Positions 51,741 to 61,069 are shown, numbered from the stretch's first letter. The stretch: DNA of 64,000 bases from Bacillota bacterium (GCA_023425025.1 JAFADG010000008.1:62001-126000), one strand, 5' to 3'. Notes: generated by a model from the sequence alone, not told the origin. Numbers and translations are program-made.

Positions 51741-53171
51741 ATGAATACGCCCAAATGGGGCCGCTTGCTTCATTGGCCTCGTTCCCGAGACTTGTTCGAT
51801 TCCACCGGCATGAGCGACAGTCTCCGCCGAAGCCTGTATATGGTGATCTGGTCTGCCATGTTTGGCAACGCCGCCGGCGTCATCACTACCGGCGCGGCCT
51901 GGACGGGGTTTCTGCGTGAGATCGTTCGCGCGGACGACCTCCAGCTTGGTATTATCGCCGCGATCCCGGTCATCGCCAACACCTCCCAGCTGTTCATCAG
52001 TTACCTGATGGAGCGCAAGCGCAACCGGCGCTTTCTGTTCCTGTTCTTTGGCCTCCTGGGCCGCTTTCTGTGGATACCCATCGGGCTTCTTCCCTTTTTC
52101 ATTCCCGAGGCCGCGCACTACCTTCGGCCATGGGCCGTTATCGTCCTGGTGGCGCTGATCGCCGGCGGCAACTCGGTAGTCAACTTAAGCTTCAACAGCC
52201 TGATGGGCGACCTGGTGCCGCTGCGCATCCGCGGCAGGTATTTCAGCGTCCGATACCGCACGTTTGTACTGGCCGGCATCGCCGCGGGGCTGACCGTATC
52301 CTGGATCATGGACAGCACCGGCGCGCTGGGCTACACGATTGTACTGGTAGCCGCGGGCGTGCTGGGCATGATCGACCTTTCCTTCTTCTTTCTTGTGGAA
52401 TGGCCGGCCATGCGCGCATCCGCGCCGGATGAAAAGCAGGAAAGCTTTTTTTCCATGATCCGCATCGTGCTCAAAGACAAGCCGTTCATGATGGTAACGC
52501 TGTTTTATACCGCATGGCATTTTTCCGTAAACGTCTCCGCGCCCTTTTTCAATGTTCATATGCTGGAAAACCTGCATATGAGTTATACGCAGATCACCCT
52601 CTACAACCAGATCACTTCCAACATCATGGCGGTGCTGTTTGTATCCCGCTGGGGCAGGCTGATGGACCGGTACGGCAACAAGCCCATTCTCAACATTTCC
52701 GTTCTGGTTTGCATGCTGAACCCCCTGCTGTGGCTGACGGTGAGCCCGGCTACCATAGGCCTGGTGATCCTGCTGAACGTGATCGGCGGCATCTTCTGGG
52801 CGCCCATCGATCTTGGCCAGCAGAATTTCCCCCTCAACATGGCCGGTGAAAAGAACCGTTCCATGTATCTGGCCGTTTTCTTCACCGTCATCAACCTGGC
52901 GGGCGTGGCCCTGGGCAACACGGTCGGCGGCATGATGGTGCAGGGCGTGTACGCCCATCTGGAAACGCTGCAATTCCACCTTCCCGGCATCACGCTCAAC
53001 AGATATCACTACATCTTCGCGACTTCAGCGCTCCTGCGCATTCTCACCGTTCTCCTCGCGCTGCCGCTGATCAGGGAAGCAGGCTCCGGGATGCTTCGCC
53101 CGGTCGTGCGCGAAATTACCGCAAATTCCCTGGCGCGCATCAAGCGCAGCATCCCCGGCAGAAGGCGTTAA
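51741..53171 (+). CDS. Major facilitator superfamily transporter
   Basis: Twelve-helix-type MFS permease, 476 aa if the ATG at 51741 (MNTPKWGRLLHWPRS) is right. No candidate start has a good ribosome site; the ATGs at 51675 and 51810 are alternatives. Several strong membrane segments are visible (WAVIVLVALIAGG; AGIAAGLTVSWIM; LVILLNVIGGIFW), with the loop motif GDLVPLRIRGRYFSVRYR between helices 4-5 and RWGRLMDRYGNKP in the second half resembling MFS motif A. The sequence style is that of uncharacterised DHA-like MFS proteins of Clostridia. Substrate unknown. Confidence 0.87.
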   Translation: MNTPKWGRLLHWPRSRDLFDSTGMSDSLRRSLYMVIWSAMFGNAAGVITTGAAWTGFLREIVRADDLQLGIIAAIPVIANTSQLFISYLMERKRNRRFLFLFFGLLGRFLWIPIGLLPFFIPEAAHYLRPWAVIVLVALIAGGNSVVNLSFNSLMGDLVPLRIRGRYFSVRYRTFVLAGIAAGLTVSWIMDSTGALGYTIVLVAAGVLGMIDLSFFFLVEWPAMRASAPDEKQESFFSMIRIVLKDKPFMMVTLFYTAWHFSVNVSAPFFNVHMLENLHMSYTQITLYNQITSNIMAVLFVSRWGRLMDRYGNKPILNISVLVCMLNPLLWLTVSPATIGLVILLNVIGGIFWAPIDLGQQNFPLNMAGEKNRSMYLAVFFTVINLAGVALGNTVGGMMVQGVYAHLETLQFHLPGITLNRYHYIFATSALLRILTVLLALPLIREAGSGMLRPVVREITANSLARIKRSIPGRRR

Positions 53172-53215
53172 GCATAGCATTGGCTATTGGGCAAATAAAA
53201 GCAAGGAGAAAGACG

Positions 53216-55003
53216 ATGGCAGAACAAGTAAAGCTCCGCAGCGAAATCGATAAGCGCTGGCAATGGAAGCTGGAAGACCTCTACCCTACCCTTGAAGCAT
53301 GGGAAGCCGATTTTCAAAAGCTCAAAAGCATGACGGCGGAATTTGAAGCCTTCAAGGGCAATGTTGCCAAGGATCCGGGCAAGGCCATCCGCACCTTTTT
53401 TGACAGCCAAAGCATTCTGGAGCGGCTGTACGCCTTTGCCCATATGCACAGGGACGAGGACAACGCCAATACAACGTTCCAGGCGCTGACCGACCGCGCG
53501 GAATCCCTGTCGGTGGAAGCCGGCGCGGCCGCCTCCTTCCTGGAGCCTGAACTGCTGGCCATGGAAGATTCCGCGCTCAGCGCGCTGAGGAACGATCCTA
53601 CCCTGGCCGACTATGATGTATACCTGCGCAACCTTTTGCGCAACAAGCCCCACACGCTGCCCGCCGAGCAGGAGCGTTTGCTGGCCATGACCGGCGAAAT
53701 GGCCGGCGCGCCGCAGAACATATTCTCCATGCTTACCAAGGTCGATATGAAGTTCCCGGACATACGCGACGAAAAGGAAGAAACCGTGCCCCTTACCGAG
53801 GCGGGTTACGGCACGTTCATCCGCAGCAGTGACCGGCGCGTGCGCCAGGAAGCCTTTACCGCGCTGTTTGAGACCTACACAGGCTTTGGCTCCACCATCG
53901 CCGCCACCTATGCCGGCAGCGTAAAGGGGGACTTGTTTGCCGCCCGGGCCCGGGGCTTTGAAACCGCCGTGGAAGCGTCTCTTTTCCCGGACGAGATTCC
54001 CCTGTCGGTATACGACAACCTGATTTCTGTCGTTCATGAAAGCCTGCCGGCGCTCAATGAATACATCGCGCTGCGCAAGCCGGCCATGGGGCTTACCGAA
54101 GTGCACCTGTACGACCTGTATGCCTCCATGCTGGATGACTTCGACATGAAGCTGCCCTATCCCGAGGCGTACCAAATGGTGATGGAAGGCCTTTCCCCCA
54201 TGGGCGAAGCATACCAAAAGGTGCTCAAAAGCGCCTACGAAGACGGCTGGATCGACGTGTACTCCAACCGTGCCAAGTCCAGCGGCGCGTACTCCTGGGG
54301 CGCTTACGGCGTTCATCCGTATGTGCTGCTCAACCACCGGGAGGATCTGGACAGCACCATGACCATTGCCCATGAAATGGGCCATGCCATGCACAGCTTC
54401 TACAGCAATCAAAACCAGCCCGCTCCCAAGGCCAACTATACGCTGTTTGCCGCGGAGGTTGCCTCCACCTGCAACGAAATCATACTCATGACCAAGCTGA
54501 TGGACCATTACAAGGACAATCGGAAAGCGCTGGCCTACTTGTGCAACCACCTGCTGGAGCAGTTCCGCACAACGGTGTTCAGGCAGACCATGTTTGCCGA
54601 GTTTGAACGCATCAGCCACCGCATGGCGGAAGAAGGCGAGGCCCTGACGAAGGAAGCGCTGTCCAAGGCTTACCTTGAATTGAACCAGAAGTATTACGGA
54701 CAGCACTGCGTGGTGGATGAACTGATTCAAGTGGAATGGATGCGCATCCCCCACTTCTACCGCGCCTTCTACGTGTACAAGTACGCCACCGGCTTTTCCG
54801 CCGCGGTGTTCCTGGCCAACCGCATCCTGACCGAAGGCGAGCCCGCGGTGAAGGATTACTACAAGTTCCTGTCCGCCGGTGGCAGCCTGCCCCCCATTGA
54901 GGCGCTGAAGCTGGCCGGCGTGGATATGTCCAGCCCGGAGCCTATCCGCAGCGCGATGCAGGTGTTCAAGCAAACGACGCAGCGGCTTGCCAAGCTTTTA
55001 TAA
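53216..55003 (+). CDS. pepF: Oligoendopeptidase F (M3 metallopeptidase)
   Basis: Cytoplasmic zinc peptidase, 595 aa, that degrades oligopeptides. ATG at 53216 follows AAGGAG. The zinc site is HEMGH at residues 386-390 (TIAHEMGHAMHSFYSNQ), with the downstream Glu ligand expected in FAAEVASTCNEI. The N-terminal KRWQWKLEDLYPTLEAWE and the C-terminal YKYATGFSAAVFLANRIL match PepF. It precedes a small acidic gene by 17 bases, probably an operon. Confidence 0.96.
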   Translation: MAEQVKLRSEIDKRWQWKLEDLYPTLEAWEADFQKLKSMTAEFEAFKGNVAKDPGKAIRTFFDSQSILERLYAFAHMHRDEDNANTTFQALTDRAESLSVEAGAAASFLEPELLAMEDSALSALRNDPTLADYDVYLRNLLRNKPHTLPAEQERLLAMTGEMAGAPQNIFSMLTKVDMKFPDIRDEKEETVPLTEAGYGTFIRSSDRRVRQEAFTALFETYTGFGSTIAATYAGSVKGDLFAARARGFETAVEASLFPDEIPLSVYDNLISVVHESLPALNEYIALRKPAMGLTEVHLYDLYASMLDDFDMKLPYPEAYQMVMEGLSPMGEAYQKVLKSAYEDGWIDVYSNRAKSSGAYSWGAYGVHPYVLLNHREDLDSTMTIAHEMGHAMHSFYSNQNQPAPKANYTLFAAEVASTCNEIILMTKLMDHYKDNRKALAYLCNHLLEQFRTTVFRQTMFAEFERISHRMAEEGEALTKEALSKAYLELNQKYYGQHCVVDELIQVEWMRIPHFYRAFYVYKYATGFSAAVFLANRILTEGEPAVKDYYKFLSAGGSLPPIEALKLAGVDMSSPEPIRSAMQVFKQTTQRLAKLL

Positions 55004-55020
55004 TCAAGGAGGATGCACGT

Positions 55021-55359
55021 ATGAACGGTTATAACAAGCAGGAAGCATTGCCCTTCATCCTGTCCCGCATTGACGCAAGAATCCACAAGGAGCTGCCCGT
55101 CGCGCTGGAGGAGCTGGTTTCCCAGGCTATCGACTACGACCTCAAATTCATGCGCGAAAGCGGCGTCGTCGATGAAAAGGGCAACACCGGCGATACGTAT
55201 TATGACGACGACGAGGCCTTTGAGTACATGCTGGACGGCATCGTCAGCCAATACAAGCTGGGGGCGGACGCCGCCATGAAGGTCGCCTCCCTGCTGGATG
55301 ATTACATGGATGCCCAGCAATCCTTCATGGAGGAAAAAGGGCTCGTGGATTGGGAGTAA
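55021..55359 (+). CDS. Small acidic protein of unknown function
   Basis: Hypothetical, 112 aa, with AAGGAGG 7 bases before the ATG, which makes it a real gene. The protein is helical, soluble and strongly acidic (GDTYYDDDEAFEYMLDGIVS; LLDDYMDAQQSFMEEKGLVDWE), with no Cys and no recognisable motif. It is probably co-transcribed with pepF; a chaperone-like or regulatory partner would be a guess. Confidence 0.78.
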   Translation: MNGYNKQEALPFILSRIDARIHKELPVALEELVSQAIDYDLKFMRESGVVDEKGNTGDTYYDDDEAFEYMLDGIVSQYKLGADAAMKVASLLDDYMDAQQSFMEEKGLVDWE

Positions 55360-55369
55360 TACTGCTTCC

Positions 55370-55506
55370 AAACATTATTGCGTCGTTGCCGTGGATCTTT
55401 TCGCGTACTACCGCGTCGTCTGCCGCTGCGCGTAGCGCTGCTACGCCTCATTTCGCCTCCATGTATTACGCAAAAATCTCTCACGGCTTTGGACGCAATA
55501 ATGTTT
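55370..55506. repeat. 137-bp element bounded by perfect 15-bp inverted repeats
   Basis: AAACATTATTGCGTC (55370-55384) and GACGCAATAATGTTT (55492-55506) are exact complements. Inside, further complementary blocks (GCCGTG, TTTTCGCGTA-like / TTTTTGCGTAAT) and a central GCGTAGC-GCT-GCTACGC would extend the whole into one long imperfect hairpin. It has no ORF. Compatible with a MITE-like element or a structured RNA. Confidence 0.75.
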
Positions 55507-55527
55507 TCCATTAGTATGAAAATCGTC

Positions 55528-55566
55528 AAACCGGCTGCCGGAAAAGTGATCCGACAGCCGGTTTTT
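55528..55566. terminator. Bidirectional terminator between the pepF operon and uppP
   Basis: AAACCGGCTG pairs with CAGCCGGTTT, ending in TTTTT on the plus strand; the minus-strand complement is also usable for uppP, 43 bases after its stop. Confidence 0.85.
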
Positions 55567-55608
55567 GATTGGCCTGTTTGCTATCAAACACTGCTTTCAG
55601 TAGAAAAG

Positions 55609-56460
55609 CTATGCCGCGGGAGCAGCCGCAAAAAGCGCGGGCAGGTGCAAAAATTCCGGCGCCGCGATCTGCAAAGCAATGATCGCGATACCCAGAACGC
55701 CGACGTACAAAGCAAACCAGGTAAGGGAAATGCGGTTGATCAGCCGCAGCATGAAACGGATGGCCAGGTATCCGCTGACGGCCGCCACCGCCATGCCCAC
55801 TATCACGGGAACCATTTCCATCTGGCTGAAATATCCGTTCTCCAGGGCATCCTTTCCCTGAATCAAAAGGCTGCCGAGAATCGCGGGCGCACTCATCATG
55901 AACGAAAATTTCGCCGCTGACTGTCGGGTCAAGCCCGTGGCGATGCCCCCCAGCAAAGTGGAGCCGCTGCGGCTGACACCGGGCAGCAGGGCGACAGCCT
56001 GCATGCAGCCCATGGAAACGGCTTGTACAAAACCCGGTTCCTCCGCCCGCTTCCTGTGCTTTCCGCCGCGCTTGCTCAGCTTTTCCGCCAAAAACATGAA
56101 AGCGCCTGTGATCAGGAATGCGAATCCCAGCGTGGAACCGTTGAATAAGCTTTCCAACTCATCGTTAAAAAGCAGGGCAACCACCAAGGCCGGCAGGGAC
56201 GCAATGAACAGCAGCAGCAGCGTCCGGGATTTGAACAAGTTGCGCAGGATACCCATCCAATCCTTCCAGAACACAACAATCACGGCAATCAGCGTGCCCG
56301 CGTGCAAAAGAATATCCAGCATCAGGTACACCGGCGCTTCCGCCTGGTCGGCAATGCCCATCAGCGCCCGTGCAAAAACAAGATGCCCGCTGGAGGAGAT
56401 GGGCAGGAATTCCGCCAGCCCCTGCACCAGACCCAGGATGGCGGCTTGCAGTATCGTCAT
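55609..56460 (-). CDS. uppP: Undecaprenyl-diphosphate phosphatase (BacA/UppP)
   Basis: Integral membrane enzyme, 283 aa, recycling the C55 lipid carrier for peptidoglycan; it gives bacitracin resistance when abundant. The first motif is GLVQGLAEFLPISSSGHLV with catalytic Glu/Ser, the second GVSRSGSTLLGGIATGLTR. Eight or so hydrophobic helices fit the family. A basic loop of about 10 residues (KLSKRGGKHRKRAEE) in the middle is normal for Bacillota copies. It has its own promoter. Confidence 0.97.
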   Translation of the reverse strand: MTILQAAILGLVQGLAEFLPISSSGHLVFARALMGIADQAEAPVYLMLDILLHAGTLIAVIVVFWKDWMGILRNLFKSRTLLLLFIASLPALVVALLFNDELESLFNGSTLGFAFLITGAFMFLAEKLSKRGGKHRKRAEEPGFVQAVSMGCMQAVALLPGVSRSGSTLLGGIATGLTRQSAAKFSFMMSAPAILGSLLIQGKDALENGYFSQMEMVPVIVGMAVAAVSGYLAIRFMLRLINRISLTWFALYVGVLGIAIIALQIAAPEFLHLPALFAAAPAA

Positions 56461-56495
56461 TGTCGTATCCTTCCCTTACTCGTAAGTCAGCGCCT

Positions 56496-56524
56496 ATTAT
56501 ACAGGAATCTCCCGCACCTGTCAC
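56496..56524 (-). promoter_or_regulatory. Promoter of uppP
   Basis: On the minus strand GTGACA (56519-56524), 17 bases, TATAAT (56496-56501), 35 bases before the ATG. Confidence 0.85.
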
Positions 56525-56538
56525 GCGGTATACGACGT

Positions 56539-56569
56539 CTCGCAAAAGTGGCGATGCCACTCTTGCGAG
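56539..56569. repeat. Triloop hairpin upstream of uppP
   Basis: A 14-bp stem with one mismatch (CTCGCAAaAGTGGC / GCCACTcTTGCGAG) and loop GAT. Further stems follow in the same gap: ATGGGAGGGC-TTCG-GCCCTCCCAT (56692-56715) and GAAAGGGG-CATCA-CCCCTTTC (56742-56762). The last lies 26 bases after the vWA gene stop and may be its terminator. No gene seen in 56525-56788. Confidence 0.75.
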
Positions 56570-56788
56570 CTTTACCCTCACTGCACTGCACCCCCGCTGC
56601 GCGGTGTTGCGGCCGTTTGCTCGGGCAAGGAAGGAATTTCTTCGAAATTCCTGCGAAAATCACTGCACATGTCGCTGGTTTTCGATGCAAAATGGGAGGG
56701 CTTCGGCCCTCCCATCCCTCTCAAAGTTTTTTCGATGGTCAGAAAGGGGCATCACCCCTTTCGTAAGTCTATTTTTTCTACCTCCGGC

Positions 56789-58747
56789 TCATTCCCCCTG
56801 AATCAGCCTTGTCAGGTCCACGATCTGCGCAAATTCCGCGCGGTAGCCATAGGTATCCGCTTCGCGGCTTGCAAGGGCGCGTTCAAGCACGCTGTCAAGA
56901 CTGGCCGTGCCCTTGTAGGGGGAATTTGAAAGCAGCAGCCCAAACTCGGCGACAGCGGAGGCAAAGGCCATGGTCCCGCTCATGGACGGGGCAAGCTCAC
57001 CGGACTCCAGCGCGTGTTCCGCCGTCATGACTTTTTCACCTTGCGGCAGCTTGTAGCGGATGGATACATACAGCGTCTCCCCGCCGCCCAATACCGTTTT
57101 TGCCTGATACCGCGACTGGGCCGTGGGAACCGGCGTTCCCTCCGCCTTGGCGGGAATAATCTCGTACAGCGCGATCATTTGACGGCCCGTGCCCATTTCC
57201 CCGGCGTCCCTTGCGTCGTCCTGAAAGTCCTCCGTATCCAGCAGCCGGTTTTCATAGCCGATCAGCCGATAGGCTGCAACCTGGGCAGGATTGAATTCCA
57301 CCTGAAGCTTCACATCCTTGGCGATGGTGAAAATGGTGCCCGTCATGTCTTCCACCAGCACCTTTTTGGCTTCCTTCAGCGTATCGATATAGGCATAGTT
57401 GCCGTTTCCGTAATCGGCCAGGGTTTCCATCTCGTAATCCTTCAGGTTGCCCATGCCAAACCCCAGCACGCTCAGGTAAACGCCGCCCTCCCGCTCTTTT
57501 GTGATGAGCTCCTTCAACTCAGCCGCGCTTTGCACGCCTACGTTAAAGTCGCCGTCTGTAAGCAGAATCACCCGGTTGTTCCCGCCGTCAATAAAGGCTT
57601 CCCTGGCCTGCTTATAGGCCTCCTGTATGCCGCCGGCGCCGTTGGTGGAGCCGTAGGCGTCCATGCTGTCGATGGCCTTTTCCAGCTTTTCCTTTTGATC
57701 GGCCGGGGTCGTGTTAAGCAACACCCCCGTCGTGCCCGCATAGGTCACGATGGTCACCCTGTCCCTGGGCCCAAGCTGGGAAACAAGCAGCTTCAACGCC
57801 TTTCGCGCAAGGGGCAGCCTGTTATCCGCCTCCATGGAGCCGGATACATCCACCAGGAAAACCAGGTTGCTGCCGGGAAGCGAAGCCTTGTCCGACGCGT
57901 AGCCGGAAAGGGCGATCATGGCCAGCTGGTGTTCGCTGTTCCAGGGGCATACGGCAAGCTCCGTGGTGATGGAAATGGGCTTCTCCGCCGTAGGCATGGG
58001 CAGATCATATTCGAAATAGTTGAGCATCTCCTCGATGCGGATCGAGCCCGCATCCGGCAGTTTGCCGCCCATCAGCTGCCTGCGGATGTTGGCGTAGGAG
58101 GCGGTGTCCACATCCAGGGCGAAGGTGGAAAATGGGCTGTCAAAAGGATTGAGGAACCTGTTTTCCGTGTAGCTGCCGTACGATTCATCATTCAGACCGT
58201 TGTAATCGATCTGCGGAAAAGGCCGCGGCATGGGGGCCGCTCCATTGCCTATGCCGATGGGCATTGCTTCCGGGGCCGGCGCGCCTGTCATGTAATCGGC
58301 CGCGCCTGTGAAGAAAGCGACTACGGCGGCGCCCCTTTCCTGCATTTCCCCCTGTGTCCTGGCATCGCTGTAGGCCGCGAAGGAGGCGATCATCTTTTTC
58401 GCGTCCGCAAGGGATACCTGACGGTCATGGATGGCCGCAAGGCCTGTGATCAGGTCGTTTTCAATGGCGAAGGCAAGCCGTGCCGCGGCGGTTATGTCCC
58501 GTTGCCCAAGCGCCGCAAGCAGGGCCTCCAAGGCCCGGTCATAGGTAATGGGGCTGCCGCCTGTCAGCCCGGAAGCCGGCGCGGCCTCGGGAAAAGCCTG
58601 CGCAAGCAGCGCAGCAAACTCCTTTTCGCTGACCGGCGGCGGGGTGGCGGTCTCCTGCGCAAGAGCCGCAGAAAAATCAAGGGCAAGCAGGCAAAGCACC
58701 AGCAGCATGCTGATCCAAATCTTTCGTTTCAAAATCTTTCGTTTCAT
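56789..58747 (-). CDS. Secreted von Willebrand factor A domain protein (YfbK-like)
   Basis: Predicted exported protein, 652 aa, function unknown. AAAGGAGCG precedes the ATG. A basic start and hydrophobic stretch (IWISMLLVLCLLALDFSAALA) form a signal peptide. Residues about 200-270 resemble the vWA-associated N-terminal domain (SYGSYTENRFLNPFDSPFST, DVDTASYANIRRQL). The vWA domain has the MIDAS motif FLVDVSGSMEADN near residue 300 and LLTDGDFNVG further on. The C-terminal part (YRLIGYENRLLDTEDF…) is DUF3520-like. This architecture matches YfbK proteins. Metal-dependent adhesion or protein interaction on the cell surface is likely by family; no partners are next to it. Confidence 0.9.
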   Translation of the reverse strand: MKRKILKRKIWISMLLVLCLLALDFSAALAQETATPPPVSEKEFAALLAQAFPEAAPASGLTGGSPITYDRALEALLAALGQRDITAAARLAFAIENDLITGLAAIHDRQVSLADAKKMIASFAAYSDARTQGEMQERGAAVVAFFTGAADYMTGAPAPEAMPIGIGNGAAPMPRPFPQIDYNGLNDESYGSYTENRFLNPFDSPFSTFALDVDTASYANIRRQLMGGKLPDAGSIRIEEMLNYFEYDLPMPTAEKPISITTELAVCPWNSEHQLAMIALSGYASDKASLPGSNLVFLVDVSGSMEADNRLPLARKALKLLVSQLGPRDRVTIVTYAGTTGVLLNTTPADQKEKLEKAIDSMDAYGSTNGAGGIQEAYKQAREAFIDGGNNRVILLTDGDFNVGVQSAAELKELITKEREGGVYLSVLGFGMGNLKDYEMETLADYGNGNYAYIDTLKEAKKVLVEDMTGTIFTIAKDVKLQVEFNPAQVAAYRLIGYENRLLDTEDFQDDARDAGEMGTGRQMIALYEIIPAKAEGTPVPTAQSRYQAKTVLGGGETLYVSIRYKLPQGEKVMTAEHALESGELAPSMSGTMAFASAVAEFGLLLSNSPYKGTASLDSVLERALASREADTYGYRAEFAQIVDLTRLIQGE

Positions 58748-58862
58748 CGTGTATCGCTCCTTTCAAGCATTTTCCAGTCATCCATTTGACGAGGTTCTGC
58801 CAAAAAAGTTCCAGCGCTTTTTATCATTGTGCAGGGATGTGTGGGGCTATACCGGGGAAAGA

Positions 58863-58891
58863 TTGCATTTCAGCGCTTGTCCCTGTATAAT
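58863..58891 (+). promoter_or_regulatory. Promoter of ychF
   Basis: TTGCAT, 17 bases, TATAAT, 41 bases before the ATG at 58933. Confidence 0.8.
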
Positions 58892-58932
58892 TGGTGGTGT
58901 TTTGTTCCAAAGTGAAGGAAGGGGCGTCGTCC

Positions 58933-60030
58933 ATGAAGCTGGGAGTCGTTGGTCTGCCCAACGTAGGAAAAAGCACCCTGTTCAATGCGATTACACAGGC
59001 GGGGGCACAGGCCGCCAATTATCCTTTTTGCACCATCGAGCCCAATACCGGCATCGTGATGGTGCCCGATGACCGTTTGAATGTATTGGCGGAAATGTAC
59101 CATCCTAAGAAGGTGACGCCTACCGCCATTGAGTTTGTGGATATCGCCGGCCTGGTCAAGGGCGCCAGCCGCGGCGAAGGCCTGGGCAACAAATTCCTTT
59201 CCCACATCCGGGAAGTGGATGCCATCGTTCACGTGGTGCGCTGTTTTGTGGATGAAAATATCATCCATGTGGACGGCAACGTGGACCCGGCCAGAGATAT
59301 TGAGACCATTAACCTGGAGCTGATCTTCGCCGATATGGATACCGTTTCCCGCCGGGAGGACAGGGCCCGCAAAATGGTCAAATCCGGCGACAAAAAGTAC
59401 GCGGCGGAGGCCGATCTGGCCCAAAGGCTGCAGGCTCACCTGGAAACAGGCAAGCCCGCCCGCACCTTCCCCATGACGGAGGAAGAAAAGGAAATCGCGG
59501 AAAGCTGGTTCCTGCTGACCACAAAGCCCGTGATCTACGCCGCCAACATCGCCGAGGACGATCTTTCCAAGCCGGAGCATACCATTCCCGGCGTTCAAAA
59601 GATGAAGGAGCTGGCCAAGGCGGAGCATGCGGAACTGATTGTGATCAGCGCCCGCATAGAAGAGGAAATCGCCCAGCTTCCCCCGGAGGAAAAGTTGGAA
59701 TTTCTAAGCGCCCTGGGCCTTGAAAAAAGCGGCCTGGATAGGCTGGTCACCGCCTGCTACCGCTTGCTGGGGCTCCTGTCCTTCCTGACCGCCGGCGCCG
59801 ACGAATGCCGGGCCTGGACCATCAAAACCGGCACCAAAGCGCCCCAGGCCGCGGGCAAAATCCATTCCGATTTTGAAAAGGGCTTTATCCGTGCGGAAAT
59901 CGTGCCCTTTGAAACCCTTGTCGCCCAGGGCAGCATGAACGCCTGCCGGGAAAAGGGCCTGATCCGCAGCGAAGGCAAGGAATATGTCATGCAGGATGGG
60001 GATATCACCCTGTTCCGTTTCAACGTCTGA
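58933..60030 (+). CDS. ychF: YchF/OLA1-family ribosome-associated ATPase
   Basis: Obg-related P-loop protein, 365 aa, that prefers ATP over GTP. The ATG at 58933 follows AAGGAAGG; the extension to 58891 lies in the promoter. Motifs: GLPNVGKSTLFNAIT (G1), FVDIAGLVKGASRGEGLGN (G3), and IYAANIAEDD where GTPases have NKxD, which explains the ATP preference. The C-terminal TGS domain ends FIRAEIVPFETLV and MQDGDITLFRFNV. It is 12 bases before the ATP-grasp gene. Confidence 0.97.
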   Translation: MKLGVVGLPNVGKSTLFNAITQAGAQAANYPFCTIEPNTGIVMVPDDRLNVLAEMYHPKKVTPTAIEFVDIAGLVKGASRGEGLGNKFLSHIREVDAIVHVVRCFVDENIIHVDGNVDPARDIETINLELIFADMDTVSRREDRARKMVKSGDKKYAAEADLAQRLQAHLETGKPARTFPMTEEEKEIAESWFLLTTKPVIYAANIAEDDLSKPEHTIPGVQKMKELAKAEHAELIVISARIEEEIAQLPPEEKLEFLSALGLEKSGLDRLVTACYRLLGLLSFLTAGADECRAWTIKTGTKAPQAAGKIHSDFEKGFIRAEIVPFETLVAQGSMNACREKGLIRSEGKEYVMQDGDITLFRFNV

Positions 60031-60042
60031 CCGGAGGATGTT

Positions 60043-61053
60043 ATGAGCCGTTTGAAGTTTCTTTTTCAGCGCCTTGTCCGCATGGACTACAAGGCCATGT
60101 GGAAGACGACGAAGCTTTTGAAAGAGCGCAGCGGAAAGAACCGCCTGTGGCTGCTTATCGACATGCTGATCTGCGCCGTCCGCTACAACGCAGGCTATGT
60201 GGATTACAAGATCGCCCAGTTCTACCGTTTGGACGACGCCCAGCGCAGGACGCAGATCACGCGCGGCATCTCCAACAGCATCGTACGGCGGATGAACGAC
60301 AAGGAGTACTGGCACTTTTTCGATAACAAGGCCGAGTTCAACACCCTCTTTGCCGAGCATGTGAAGCGGGATTGGCTGGAGATCAGCCACGGGACCACCG
60401 TGGAAGCGATGACGGCGTTTCTTGCGGGCAAGGCAGCCGTCATTGCCAAGCCCCTGGAAGGCTCCAGCGGCCAGGGCATCGAGAAATACGCAAAGACGGA
60501 TTGGCAGGAGAATATCTCCCTGTTTCTGGGGCTGCTGCAAAGCAACAGCGTCGGCATACTGGAAGAGGTAGTGGTGCAGCACGAGCGGCTTTCCAAGCTT
60601 TGCCCCACTTCCGTCAACACCGTGCGCATCGCCACGCTGCTGGGGGACAAAAAGAAGGGCATCGTATACGCCTTTTTGCGCATCGGCAATGGCCGGGTCA
60701 TGGACAATGTGGACTGCGGCGGCATGGCGGCCAGGGTGGATCTGGAAAGCGGCAAGCTGCTGACCGTCGGCGCCGACAAGCAGGGCAACACCTATGAAAA
60801 ACACCCCAAGACAGGCACGCCCATCGTGGGTTTTGAGGTGCCCTACTGGGAGGAAGCCAAGCAAATGTGCATCGAGGCCTCCCAAAAGATACCGCAGATG
60901 CGCTTTGTCGCCTGGGATGTGGCCATCACCGACAACGGCCCGGTATTCATTGAGGGTAATTCCTTCCCCAGCCACGCCGTGCCCCAGTTTGCGGCGCACT
61001 ATCCGGATGGCATCGGCATTTTGACGGAGTTTCGGAAATTTATCGATGTGTAA
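60043..61053 (+). CDS. Sugar-transfer-associated ATP-grasp protein
   Basis: Predicted ATP-grasp ligase, 336 aa. GGAGG precedes the ATG. The N-terminal 100 residues are basic and helical (RLVRMDYKAMWKTTKLLKE). The ATP-grasp fold follows: AVIAKPLEGSSGQGIEKYAK (phosphate-binding loop), GILEEVVVQHERLSKL, SVNTVRIATLLGD and the metal-binding end FVAWDVAITDNGPVFIEGN. This pattern fits the ATPgrasp_ST family, often found with exopolysaccharide or sugar-transfer genes; none are visible here. The reaction is unknown, probably carboxylate-amine ligation. Confidence 0.87.
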   Translation: MSRLKFLFQRLVRMDYKAMWKTTKLLKERSGKNRLWLLIDMLICAVRYNAGYVDYKIAQFYRLDDAQRRTQITRGISNSIVRRMNDKEYWHFFDNKAEFNTLFAEHVKRDWLEISHGTTVEAMTAFLAGKAAVIAKPLEGSSGQGIEKYAKTDWQENISLFLGLLQSNSVGILEEVVVQHERLSKLCPTSVNTVRIATLLGDKKKGIVYAFLRIGNGRVMDNVDCGGMAARVDLESGKLLTVGADKQGNTYEKHPKTGTPIVGFEVPYWEEAKQMCIEASQKIPQMRFVAWDVAITDNGPVFIEGNSFPSHAVPQFAAHYPDGIGILTEFRKFIDV

Positions 61054-61069
61054 GCGATATAAATGAACG

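Noticed and set aside
53168..54973. 601-residue minus-strand ORF opposite pepF
   Set aside because: Shadow of the PepF gene created by GC-biased third positions.
57014..58789. 591-residue plus-strand ORF opposite the vWA gene
   Set aside because: Antisense shadow; the minus strand encodes a signal peptide and MIDAS motif.
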